A DNA stretch of 64,000 nt from Rhytidiadelphus loreus (lineage: Eukaryota > Streptophyta > Bryopsida > Hypnales > Hylocomiaceae): NCBI GenBank assembly GCA_947034895.1, contig OX344765.1, positions 11,971,001 through 12,035,000 of the forward strand, written 5' to 3'. This document shows, piece by piece, positions 24,491 through 35,899 of the stretch (the stretch's first letter is position 1; each line of letters starts with the position of its first letter). Under the pieces are notes generated by a model. That model did no database searches and was not told where the DNA came from. It saw nothing but the letters and a program-made list of their open reading frames with translations. A program made the translations under genes and the position numbers.

Positions 24491-24868
24491 AAGGGCAAAG
24501 CAACAACTTTTATATATAGATTTTGTAATTGGCCACTTTGATGTCTATTACCACAAGCATGACCTTGATTGTGCTATGGAATTTGCATATAGGTTTGAAG
24601 TTTGAACCTCATGCCACTTTGCACAATCCATTCTTTGAAAAAAAAATCATAACTACTCGAAGGTTGTTCTCTCATTATAAACTTTCAAAATGATTCAAAA
24701 GTTTTCTAAAAGGACTATTGTGACCACACAAAGAAGAAAGAAATGAGCATAACTCTTCATTTTGAAGATGAGGATGTTGACCCAAATTCCATCATGCAAA
24801 TTGAAGAGCCAAAGACTAGATATATCTTAGCTCATAGTAATATATCAAAAGAGTCTATTCATCAATGT

Positions 24869-25351
24869 TAATGCAAATTGTCAATGCAAAATGAAGAATA
24901 ACAACACTATATGTTAAAAAATGGTGGCAAGATAAACACAGTACATACTCAAAACAATCTTCATGCAAATTGTCAATGCAAAATGAAGAATGACAACACT
25001 ATATGTTAAAAAATGGTGGCAAGATAAACACAATACATACTCAAAACAATCTTCATGCATGCAATCTTCATAAAATAATAATTCAACAATTGAGATTTAT
25101 AGTGCATGTATTGCACTATTGTTTAAAGTCATGAAAGTTGAAATTCCAATAGCCACCAAGTTAGAATTCCAATAGACAAGAATAATGGTGATATACTCAA
25201 AACAATCTTCATGCATGCAATCTCCATAAAATAATAATTCAACAATTGAGATTTATAGTGCATGTATTGCACTATTGTTTAAAGTCATGAAAGTTGAAAT
25301 TCCAATAGCCACCAAGTTAGAATTTCAATAGACAAGAATAATGGTGATATA
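24869..25351. repeat. Two successive tandem duplications (92-bp and about 150-bp units)
   Basis: Unit one (24869-24960 and 24961-25052) contains CAAATTGTCAATGCAAAATG and ATGTTAAAAAATGGTGGCAA. Unit two (25053-25208 and 25209-25351) contains TCATGCATGCAATCT and AGTGCATGTATTGCACTA. The junction phrase ACTCAAAACAATCT lies between all units. Copies within each pair differ at only a few positions, so the duplications are fairly recent. Confidence 0.85.
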
Positions 25352-25859
25352 TTGAGCAAGCATATATAATCACAATAAAATATATTATTGCCCAATAATT
25401 GGTGTACATCCCCTATTATTTTCCATAACCCCAATTTACTTCATTGTCCATTGGAGATGACGTGGCCAAATAATTATAGTGACCCCATCTAGTGTGAACA
25501 AGAAATAAGAAAAAATCCTATGAAAATTCAAGACTTTTTCAAGACTTATTCAAGACTTTAATTGTGGTGAACACATATCCATCCTATAGAAGCAATATTA
25601 TGGTATATCTACAGATTATTGTTAGTACCAAGTGAGCACCATCAAAAAAGTTAGGCCAAATTATTTTGATGCCATTTTGACAATAGAGACCATTTCAATG
25701 TCATTTTTCCAATCACTGTGATACAAAGTTACCTCAGAAGTTGGCACCAAATTATCTCGATAGCATTTTAATGCACCATATTCACATGCCCTGAAGCTAC
25801 TGATGACATAACCTCAATCTACTTACAGAATACTCCGTACTACTCACGTTACAAAGGTC

Positions 25860-26615
25860 GACCAAATTAGGGACAGGTCCATGTGCAGAAGCAGGAAACT
25901 TGGAAAAATTCTAACAAATTGAATCAGTGAGCTCTTGGCTCAAAAATACTCTCATACCTTTTCAAGAGAAACAATCTTCCGAAGACCAACATAATCATTC
26001 AGAATACTTTACACCTGGAAGCCTAGATCCCAAAGGATTGCGAACAGAATTGTTTGTGGGATTCTCCAGTCTCATACCCTGGGTCAGGAGCACGTGTTGC
26101 TCCATCATGTCCAGTAGCCCGTATGAGGACCAATCTCGTATTCTAAGTTGTGTACCAAAAGACACCCACTCCATTCCTTCTACCTAAAATGCTTGAAAGG
26201 CTCTAAAGTAACCTGTGTCATAAATGAATTGATAAAGTGCAAGACAGGGAGACAACTAGCAATCTTCCGCACGATATTGCCGAGCTCAATCTGTATCCCA
26301 GTCAGTCCCAATATATTCAAGATCACGTCCTTTTGCGATCTTGACAAATCTTCAAGCAGACCACCAGCTACGCATTGAACTCAGGCCCGCTGCATCTGGA
26401 GGCATTCCTTGATTGCGTCAACGCGTGTAAGCTAAAGAATTTTCGGGCAGCAAAGCTGAAAGAGTTGAAACCACGATCCTAACAGAAGATTTGAAACCGT
26501 AGCGCTGTTCTCACCGCATCTGATCTCCTTGAGAAGTCATATCCCTGACAACTACAAGTGGCTGCAATTTTCAAGAAACTGAGAAGCTCAGGCCCATTGA
26601 TCAACAAGCATATCG
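25860..26615 (-). other. Probable 3' untranslated region and downstream flank of the receptor kinase
   Basis: The GC content stays at gene-like levels for about 700 bp beyond the kinase stop codon and then drops. Small plus-strand frames here (60-86 codons) have no resemblance to known proteins and are best read as antisense shadows. I could not fix the polyadenylation site. Confidence 0.4.
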
Positions 26616-29600
26616 TTATCTGCCTTCCTGCAGATCTTCAGATATTACTGTCGTTCTTGTCAAGGGATCATTCTCAATTCCAACGAGACCCGAAAAGGGA
26701 CCCGATGAGAACATGGATGATGAACCATCGGATCCAAACGTAGTGACTGTAGACCTGTGGGCATGTCGCGTGGTCGCAAATGATCTATTAGAAGCAGTAA
26801 CAGAAGTAGGAGTATCCACAGGACCTTCCTTCTCGCCTTCGCTGCTCATACCTTTTTCTACATCACGACCAGAAGCATAATCTTGAGTGCGAGTAACCGA
26901 CTTTAGTTGCTGAACTACTTCACCCATTGTTGGCCTATCACTTGACTCAGGAGCAACACAGGTGCCAGCTATGGTGGCCACATGTGTGAAGTCCACGAGA
27001 GGGAACTTGCCTCCCATCCGAGGATCTGCTAGCTCATGAAGCTTGCTTCTCTTTTCTATCAGTGGCCGAGCCTACACGGAAAACAAGGATGATTAGCAGC
27101 TACAACTTTTCAACTTTATCGACCTACCATAGAAACTTAAAAAAGAGGAAAGGGACAGTTTGTAAGGTGGGAAAGCCTCACCCAAGCAACTATGTTTTCC
27201 TCCCCAGGAAGCCGGTTGTAATCGACTGGTTTTCTGCCTGATAACAACTCCAACATTACTACTCCAAAACTGTAGACATCACTCTTCACCAATAGGTGCC
27301 CGGTCATAGCATATTCGGGTGCGACATACCTGCCAGACAAGAGATAAAGATAGAGAAGAATCAGAAGTAATCTATAAATTCTAGCAATGCATAATAGAGT
27401 AGAACCAGAGAACAATGATATGGATGAAAATCACCTGAAGGCACTACTGTAGATGAATGATGGAAAGGAAGGTTACAAATACCCGAAAGTACCCATCACT
27501 CGTGTAGATACATAGTCCTGTTGACCTTCTGGGGCCGATCTAGCCAACCCAAAATCAGCTACTTTAGGACTGAAGCTGTGCTCCAATAGTATATTGGAGG
27601 CTTTGAAGTCTCGGTGTATCACACAAGGCTGACAATCTTCATGCAAATAAGCCAATCCCCGTGCTGCTCCCAAGGCTATTTTCATGCGTGTACTCCAATC
27701 CAGCGGATCACGTGATACACTCAGAGGTCCTACACACCAAGCCGGTCTCACCTGTTGAGAACACTCGAGACTGACTTAACTCCAGCACGACCTTCTGATA
27801 TGACTAATCGAACATTCCAAGTAGCAACTAAGCAACTTCATACGAGGGAAATTGTAACTAGCTAAGTTAAATATCTTGGGACACATAAACAACTGTATAT
27901 TATGCACAACGAGTGCCGTAGCAATGACAGAACCAGCTTATCAGAACTCACACAATAACTTTGAAAGATTTTCTTATAAATTACTTCAGAAAACCTCTGC
28001 TTCAGTTTTCATTGTATATATTCCACGTGCTTAAACCCTAACAAACAACGGGTATTAAAGGCAAAACAAGCCTTACCATGCAGCCAGGATTCAAGACTTC
28101 CATTTGGTATCAGTTCATAACATAGTAGTTGCTGAAGAGGTTCGAGTGAGTTGAAGAATCCCAACAATTTTACTAAGTGACGGTGATGCAGTCGGCTTAG
28201 CATCTCTACCTCCACCATAAATTCCTTGTCTCCTTGGTTTCCTCCACTTGTCAGCTTCTTTATGGCCACTTCAGTACCGTCCTTCAAAACTCCTCTATAG
28301 ACCTTTCCAAACCCCCCTTCTCCAATGAAGCATTCCGCTGAGAAGTCATTAGTTGCTTCCTGCAATTCTTCATAGGAAAAATCTCTAATGTTTGAAGGCC
28401 TAGGAAACGACTTCTCGCGGGTGACAACCATTCTCGTCGAAGACGTTTCAGGAGGAATCGAAACTGCACTCACGGCTGCAGCTGGACGCGTCAAAAGGTA
28501 AGATTTCTCTACCAACAAAAACACAACATTCTCTTGGTGCTACATGCTAATAACCAATAGATTTGGAACACGGTATATGATCTCTATACCATCATGACAT
28601 CTATTTCAGTGTTGAAGACGTCCACATTCACCCAACTCAAAACTTGTATCAAATAGGGTAAAGAAAATATTTCAACCAAAACAAGTCTAGTCTCCATTAT
28701 ACATCATGCACGTGCTAGGAGAAGTACTTGTACATTACAAATAGAGAAGACGCTTTATGAAACTCAAAAACTGCTAGACCTCAATCAGATTCGTAAACAC
28801 TAAGCAGATTATCACTGCGTGAAGTATTAAAATAACACATATTTCAATCATGCAGTGCTGTAATTTGAAGTTATTAGTACCTTTATTCGGAGCTTCAGGA
28901 TCCTTGACGTCTTTCTTTCTACTAAAAACTCTCCAGATGACACATGCCAAAATTAGTAATACTAGGAAGCAACCACCTGCGACTACACCTATCAACCACC
29001 TGTGCCAGTGAATTCCAGAAGATAAACTTCCTTCAGCTGTTGGATTCCCATCTTGAAGAGGAGGAGGTGATCCCGGTGCAACACTAGGACCTAAGCTGCC
29101 TGCCGCAACACGTTGGCATTAGTACTAGCACTGGCAAGGTCAAAACCCTAATTGCACAATTAAGTGTGGACGAATTCAAATCCACTGCAAGACGAAAGCA
29201 AAATTTCAACGAAGACATTGACAAAGGAACCCTAAATATTGATTTTTTCTGAAGAAAATCAAGTATAACATTAAGGTTATAACTTTCAATATGAATGTAG
29301 TATAGCCATCACACAACTCACCGGTTGGCGGAGGAGGCAAGAATGCTGTGACGCTCACAACAGTGTAATTGCTGAACAAAATATTGCTGAATGTCACTGA
29401 ATGCGAGGTGAGAGACTTGTTGATGCTCTCAATTTCTGGAAGAGAAAAAGTTAAGCCTTCAAGAGGCCCAAGATTGACGACCATGTTGAGAGAGAAATTA
29501 TTGCCAAATTGGAATGCCTGAATCTGCACCTGAATGTCTGTGAGGCCAAGTTGGGAAGCCAATTCATGCTGAAATTGAGATGTCAAGTTCGTGAATGCAC

Positions 29601-30826
29601 TAGAAGCATTTTCCATGTCAAAAACAACTTTAATAGGGTAGACACACTCGCAGTCTGAAACATTTGATCCAGGTCTGGCAATCATATTGGTGGTACAGCA
29701 ACCTGCACGACATGATGCGCCATCAGGGCTTAATAAGTGGAATATATTGTTAGTTGCATAAAAACACATTAGAAGAGTAACCTAGGCGATTCAGACCGCC
29801 ACCAGGATAGCAGACCATCCACAGCTCCCCATGGCACAACAATGTAGACAAAAACAGCAGTTATGACACTGGGGTAAGTTCTCGAGTGACACCATTAAAC
29901 CCTTGTAGCCAGAGTGATTCTCTTTAATTGAATTATCAACTTGGCTATTCATAAAAATAGAGAGATAGAAACGTGTCGCTCCTGAAGATGTAAAACATAA
30001 AGTGGAATACCAAAAAGCAAAAAAATTGAGAAGATTCATACCAGAAGGATTAGGAGAAGGAGCGGTGGCATTAGAATACGGCGCTGGTCCATCCTGAAAA
30101 CTCGGGGGGGTTGCTGTTGGGCTGTAGGCAGGACTAGGAGTAGGTGCATTTAGCGGGGATGAAGCAGGACCTACAGCGTCAGTCAAAGGAACAGATTCCG
30201 CTGGGAGAATCTGAAGGGAGTTTCTGGACTTGTGTGCAACTGAAGAGAATGGGGCACTGTAAGTAACGTGTATTGGCGTTGGTAGTAGCGATTCGGGAGA
30301 AGCTGGATCCGGATAAAGCAAAGTGGAAAGCAGCCGCCTCTGAGGTGCAAATACAGCTGCGATTGCCCCAACGAGCTAACACTTCAGATCAGGAAATTCA
30401 GGAAGTAAATAACTGAGATAAGAATCACAAAATTTAAGTAAAAAAGAAGAAGCAAAAAAAACGTTTTTTGACGCAACCATATGAATTTTCAAGTACATGA
30501 ATACTATTTAATTCAAGAGTAATCAAACAGATAATTCATGATCAAGTAGACTTAGTTCCTTCCGGGGACAGAAAGCTGTACGTGACAACTACAGTGAAAT
30601 TCACGAATTCCGGTTCAAGGAAATATTTTCGAAGTACTTTCCATGGCTGCATAAAGCTCCGCAGTAATGATGCAAGAAAAGCAGCACGACGACTCACAGA
30701 GCCAAAATCCACGAGTCATGTACCTGAGAGTGATGGCTGAAGTCCACCGCAAACCTCCGGAGGCCAAACGGAGAAGCAGAGAACACATAACCCGACGATC
30801 AACACATGAGCAGACCACCAAGGCAT
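26616..30826 (-). CDS. Receptor-like serine/threonine kinase, ALE2-like, 8 exons
   Basis: A single-pass plasma-membrane receptor kinase. Exons: 30724-30826, 30042-30356, 29322-29702, 28881-29099, 28077-28481, 27483-27729, 27182-27329 and 26616-27071 (stop TAA); 2274 nt, 757 aa. Order: signal peptide (residues about 1-28); a Pro/Ser-rich stretch (about 45-138); a cysteine-containing ectodomain (about 140-265) with [12 protein letters not shown], like the CGCVFP-K block of ALE2; a transmembrane helix about 301-323; then the kinase. Kinase motifs are complete: GEGGFG 393-398, VAIK Lys414, HRD 513-515 (an RD kinase), DFG 533-535, [20 protein letters not shown]. The tail ends [12 protein letters not shown] ... 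[12 protein letters not shown], which recalls the Arabidopsis At4g02010-type branch from memory. Start: in-frame TAG lies 15 bases upstream of the ATG. Catalytic residues suggest an active kinase; ligand unknown. Confidence 0.95.
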
Positions 30827-31081
30827 AGCTGCTGATTGAGTCTAAAGAGAGACTTCCAGAATAATGTCTTGCGAGCTTTGTCACTGGTGTGGATCCCATG
30901 TCATCACCATCGTCAATGTTTTCCTTCGCCACGTTAAGATAACTAATACAGATAGATCTGAGCCTGCTTTATATGTCGGTCGTATATCTCCCAGTCTCTT
31001 ACAAGCCAGATCATCCCTCTTCAAGGCTTTACAGTTAACTGGGCCAAAGAAATCCCCCGGTAACTGCTTCTTCGGAGTCAT
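30827..31081 (-). promoter_or_regulatory. 5' leader of the receptor kinase with two upstream ORFs
   Basis: A good acceptor (TTACTGCTTGCAG, ending 31082) suggests a leader exon that begins at 31081 with an ATG. That upstream ORF runs 66 codons (MTPKKQLPGDFFG...) and stops at 30881-30883, before the main ATG. A second upstream ATG at 30897-30899 (MGSTPVTKLARHY...) is in another frame and overlaps the main start. If this leader is transcribed as drawn, translation of the kinase would depend on leaky scanning or re-initiation. The splice model is an inference. Confidence 0.4.
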
Positions 31082-33320
31082 CTGCAAGCAGTAACGCAGT
31101 TTGCATGTCGGAGAGCACTGGTTTGAAATGAAAAACATGAATGTCCTTCTTCAGCCACTTTCGATGCCAGTTAAGCATTGAAGTGCAACTTCTCCCGCTA
31201 AACCTGATTGGGAAGTTGACCTAGGGCAGCAATGACAGAATTTGGCTCTGCCATCCAAAATCGGAAGAAATCCTGAAACCCTATGGTGCTCGTATTTCGC
31301 GGGGTCCCTTCGTCAGACTGGCTCGCTGCACAGCTATCCTGATGAGCTTCTCATTCGGCTAGTTCTTTTCCACTTATGCTTCCAGGCTCTCCTAAAGCGA
31401 AGTTTTGAGAAGGAAATCGAAATGCAAAGTGACGTCCTCAAACGTGCACAGAGCACTTCAGGTACAATGATTCTGCACATTTCAGTAAGCATGGTTTATA
31501 AACCCGAGCGAAACCACACGCTATGCAAATAGAAGGTGAGCAAACATTTCAGAGGAAGGCATCATGCTAAGGATGGTACTCTTATTGTGAAACAGGCCTG
31601 AACAGATAACATGTCCATCAAGGGCTATGATTGTGCAATAGAGCACAAGGAGGAACCCCGCAACAAGTAGCTGCGTATCTGCTTCGCACAGATCTGGCCA
31701 TGGCAAAACCCGTACCAGCATCCTAGCCGAGGTTCAAGTGTCAGACATTCAACTAGCTAAATATTCAAACTTGCCCTTATGTCCACTATCTGGAATGACC
31801 TCGATCAGTATTATCAGACGTTGACCCCTACCGTACTAACCACAATCACAAAAACCGATGAGGATGTTACGTGCAATAAACCTAACGGCATCTCATTGCA
31901 ACGCTTGGAACGCGAGCTTCGAGGGTGAAACTGGGAATCACCTTTCAAGATTTGCGGTACCTCACAAGCATCCGGTCGTATGTTCGAATAGTCCAGTCCT
32001 GTGATTCATATCAACCAACTCCGTCCACATTCTGCCGAAAGAAGGGCAGGTTGTCCCCTTGTTGTGAGAGCACAGCCGACCAGATCCGTGCAGAGAAAAT
32101 CGGTTAAGTCAATGGCGAGCCTCTTCCTCTACCCTATTGTCGGCTCGGCAATGGAAGCCGCACCCGTACACTTTGCTCGCATGACTAGTGTAGTGAGAAA
32201 CGATATCTAACTCAACGTCCCTGAAGTGCAATTTCTCTGCAAGTGTAAGAATCAGAACCAGAGCCAAACGTTCCAAGGCCGTTCAACCTCGCCTTCAGAC
32301 CAGGATAATTATATACTACTTGCTTCGATAAAAACACAGGGCTCTATTTATGCATCAAGAAATCCTGTGCGTCTTGCTGGAGACGAACGATCCGCATTGT
32401 TACACTTACACCAGATAATCTTCTGTGATATTAGAGCAGCTAGATGGGAGGAGAAACCACTGGTTGTCGAAAGTATGTGACAATGCGCGGAATTCTGAAC
32501 TACGTATTGCCCTCCACTACAATGCCGGGAGAAATTTTGGGTAGGAGAGGAGAGGCGTACCATTAGGACGTCACCATCGACAACATCAAGATAAAGCTGA
32601 CAACAGCTGTCCTGACGCTCAGGCTCCAGGCGCTTCAAATTAGCTCCTAAAGCAGGAAGTTTAGCATAGCCCGTCCAGGCTCTCAATGCGATGCACTACG
32701 TTTTATGTACTTCCAGGTTTTGCGAGCCGGTAAAACTGAGCCTCCGTTGAAGAGAAGTTCATGACGTGTCATCGAGAATCAGAGTAAGATGAGCATTCTG
32801 GTGTGGTCAGTGAATCATAGGAACCGATGGAACCCCTTTCTGGCTAAGTGATTAAAAGCAAACGATAAAAAGAAGCTCTCCAACGATAAGCTCACTGGAA
32901 AGCGATTGAACTCAAGCACGCACGGTACAACAAGAGCGACTGAATGACAGACTACGCCTGACGTTCAACTCGAGTCAATGCAACTACTGATTTAACTTCT
33001 GTTGATCATGTCAGAACTAGAACACGAGGTGCAAATGAGTGCAAAACGAGCAGGAGCCAATCTCGACTCCACTAAAACAACGACGGGCATCACAATGCAG
33101 CCACAGCACCGCACCTACCACGACCAATTCGAAGCCAAATGAAATCCAACTAGTTCTCCTCCAAACGAATCAAAATTAGCTTCTGCACAGTTTTGTCCTT
33201 CACTCCCCTCACCTACATCAACAGCAGCAGCACGCACACACCTACACCTGCCAACGAATCACCACGCACGGAATAAAACGTCCGGACTACTAAAATAAAT
33301 GAATAAATGCTCCTCCTCTA

Positions 33321-33354
33321 TATCTCTCCCTCTCCCTCTCCCCCTCTCCCCCCT
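33321..33354. repeat. CT-rich tract
   Basis: An almost pure pyrimidine run of TCTCCC and CTCTCCCC units. Read on the minus strand it is a GA-rich tract, a common element of plant core promoters and 5' leaders. It may mark the promoter of the receptor kinase. Confidence 0.6.
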
Positions 33355-33633
33355 AGGTCGCCCCGCCTTGGCTCACACACACGTCACCAACGACACCTCT
33401 CACTCCAGTCCACAATCAAGTAAGCAATCACAACGCCCTGCGCGCACCCTCATCAAGATCACTCCTCGGCTCACCACACCGATTGCGCCCTCGTGTGTCT
33501 CGTTTTCCCGCTCGTTCGTTTGCACTGACGACAGAAGCTGCGAAAAAAGCCTTTTCCCAGCGAAAACTCGTGACACCGGAGAATCCGATGAAACGGATTT
33601 GCTCACCGCCTGCCTGCAACTGAACTGAACTGA

Positions 33634-33652
33634 AGCAGCAGCAGCAGCAGCA
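33634..33652. repeat. (GCA)n trinucleotide repeat
   Basis: About six tandem GCA/CAG triplets. On the minus strand it is read as TGC or GCT triplets depending on frame; in the 170-codon minus frame it gives polyalanine. Confidence 0.8.
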
Positions 33653-33999
33653 ATGATCGGCCTGGCTGGCGTTGGGATTTGAGAACGCTCACAGCAACGG
33701 AGCGAGCGACTAGTGTTGTGTTCTTGCATCGCGGCCAAAAAATGACGTAGACCCCCAATGAATGAGGCGAATGGACACGCCAACGAAGGAGGGACGGAGG
33801 GAGGGAGTCTACTACTACTACTTACGACTGTATGATACCCGCACACACAATCATACGCCCAGTCTAATACCACACCCGCACTATTCTCCCTTTTTCGGAC
33901 AGATGATCTCACTGTTATTCATCCTGATCTCATCCATCGTACCGGTTCGACCCCAGTCTACCCATGCTAGGAGGCCAGTCACTTTCATGGAAACCTACC

Positions 34000-34530
34000 C
34001 ACTCTAATTCTACACTATTTTGTATTAATTCATGCTATGGCCGTTGTTTGTTTGTGGGTATTATTATTCTGTAGAATGATCCTTACCCACTCTAATTCTT
34101 CTAAGCTTAACACAGCCTTGGATCAAACCGCAGATGCCTTTGTGGCGGTATTATATTCTTGTTGATTTTCGCTATGGTGTCTGCCTGGCTGTGGTTTAGG
34201 AACTACAGCATATATAAGTCCATAAACATTTTTTATTATGTTTTTAATCAGACCTCATAGCCACACTAATTCTAACATAATTCAGCCTTGGATCAAGCCG
34301 CACTTGCTTTTGTGGTGGTATTGTATTCGTGGGTTTGTTGATTTTTGCTATGGTGGCTCAGTTGTGGGTTGGGGTACAACAAGTCAATACATGTTTATAA
34401 TTAGGTATAATAGTCGTTAGCCACTAAGTAACATACTCCTACAAAAACCTGGTATGAAGTTGCTCTTGCCTTGCGTTGTGGTGGTATTTGTATTCTTGGG
34501 TTGTTGATTCTTGCCCCGGTGGAGGGGGAC
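34000..34530. repeat. Degenerate tandem repeat, about 170-180-bp unit
   Basis: Three worn copies share CACTCTAATTCT or a relative, CAGCCTTGGATCAA(A/G)CCGCA, TTTGTGG(C/T)GGTATT, TATTC(G/T)TG and TTGATTTT(C/T)GCTATGG. The clearest pair is 34085-34195 and 34262-34360, with partial copies on either side. Confidence 0.65.
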
Positions 34531-34710
34531 TGTGGATAGATCCAATGACATATTTTTTTTCCAATTTTTTTTAATAGGTGCAACGACATGCTAATAACAT
34601 TGATAGTTTTGTTTGTTATTGAAATTTGAATTCTTTACTTCATTCAAAATTGAATGGCAATCATGCAAAGTGTTGATATTCATTTATGATACTTCCATTG
34701 GATTGGATGT

Positions 34711-35190
34711 GTAACCCGTAATATCGTGAGGGCTTTTTTCCATCAAAAAACACTCAAAACTGCCATTTCTATTGCAAAGAGCAAAAAAGTTTGAAATTTT
34801 TTATTTATTTTTTTGCATATCTAATGAAGATATGCAATGTAGATTTGAAGATATTTGTGTTTGAAGTGAAAATAACAAGATTGTTCATAACATTCACATA
34901 ACAAATTGAAATGGAATGAATAAAAGCTTCCTATTTTATAAAAGTACAATCTATGAGAAAAGAATTCTTAATATTCCTAATTTTAAGTTTTTGTGGGGTC
35001 TTCTTTTTACTTGCCAAACTAAAATTTGGGCTTACTATGCCATAAATTTTGCTCCCGGGTACCAATTGAAATGAAAATTATATTCCCCCAAAAGATAATG
35101 TGTTTTTCTATCTTCGCAAAAAGTTTCAAAAAATCATGATAAATATTGAGACCGTGGGAGCCTAAGTTGCCCAAAAAAATTTGAGTAGTT
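34711..35190. mobile_element. Truncated copy F of the TTAA-type element family
   Basis: The left end has decayed (GTAACCCGTAATATCGTGAG), but next to it lies CACTCAAAACTGCCATTTCT, the block typical of copies A-C. Internal matches continue with GAAATGGAATGAAT, AAAGCTT and ATTATATTCCC. The right end lacks a recognisable TTAGGGGTTAA, so the element is internally deleted and truncated. Confidence 0.5.
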
Positions 35191-35324
35191 GAAGCAATTT
35201 TGTGTCTTTTGCTAAATTCCTTATCTCTTTTAGAAATTTGAAATGTAAATAATATTCAAGATATATCATGTAATTATTTTTTTAAACTACATTTAGTGCA
35301 AAAATCTCACTCAAAGAACAACAG

Positions 35325-35873
35325 TGCTAGTATGTGAGCCTCGAAATGTGAGCCTTGAGCCTAGGCACATAGGTACTCTACAACTATTGGAGATGTTTAT
35401 AACATACATACTTATAATATAAACATCCTATAACTATGGAAAGTGCCTATAACATAAACATCTATTATATAAATATCTTATAACCATGGAAGGTGCTTAC
35501 AATATAAACACCTATAATATAATTAGGCACCTATAATATAAACATCCTATAATATGGAAGGTGTTTGTAACATAGGTACCTACAACATAGACACCTTTAA
35601 TATAATTAGGCACCTATAATATAAACATTCTATAATATAAACATCCTATAATATGGAAGGTGTTTGTAACATAGGTACCTACAACATAGACACCTTTAAT
35701 ATAGGCGCCTATAACATAGACACCTATAATATAATTAGGCACGTATAATAAAAACATCCTATAACCATGAAAAGGGCTTATAGCATAGGTACATACAACA
35801 TAGACACCTATAATATAAACATCCTATAACTATAGGAGGTGTCTATAACATAAGAGCCTAGGCTCCTATGCTG
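35325..35873. mobile_element. TIR-like element with internal minisatellite, copy 1
   Basis: The left end reads TGCTAGTATGTGAGCC and the right end is a rough inverse (GGCTCCTATGCTGA). The interior, from about 35370, is a minisatellite of short units such as CCTATAATATAAACATC, ACATAGACACCT and ATAATTAGGCAC. A related 230-bp element lies in opposite orientation at 60931-61160, with far fewer internal units. The expansion has therefore happened inside a mobile element. Confidence 0.55.
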
Positions 35874-35899
35874 ATGGGTTCAAGATCCTACACACATAA

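Larger units (their letters stand above)
31083..33930 (-). promoter_or_regulatory. GC-richer upstream region: leader intron and promoter of the receptor kinase, or an unrecognised transcript
   Basis: For nearly 3 kb upstream of the kinase, composition is close to that of the exons, unlike the AT-rich desert beyond 34 kb. It holds a CT-rich tract on the plus strand (33321-33354), a (GCA)n run (33634-33652) and several minus ORFs. The longest, 33400-33912 (170 codons), contains six consecutive alanines from the GCA run and no recognisable domain. The simplest reading is a long 5' leader intron with a first exon near 33.4-33.9 kb. A separate small gene or non-coding RNA is possible. Confidence 0.35.

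Noticed and set aside
33400..33912. 170-codon minus frame as a protein-coding gene
   Set aside because: No domain, composition dominated by simple repeats (alanine run from GCA repeat), and its position suits a leader or promoter of the receptor kinase. Kept only as an observation.
35876..35892. GGGTTCAAGATCC as a tRNA or SINE internal promoter box
   Set aside because: No matching A box, no cloverleaf, and it lies at the edge of the minisatellite-bearing element.
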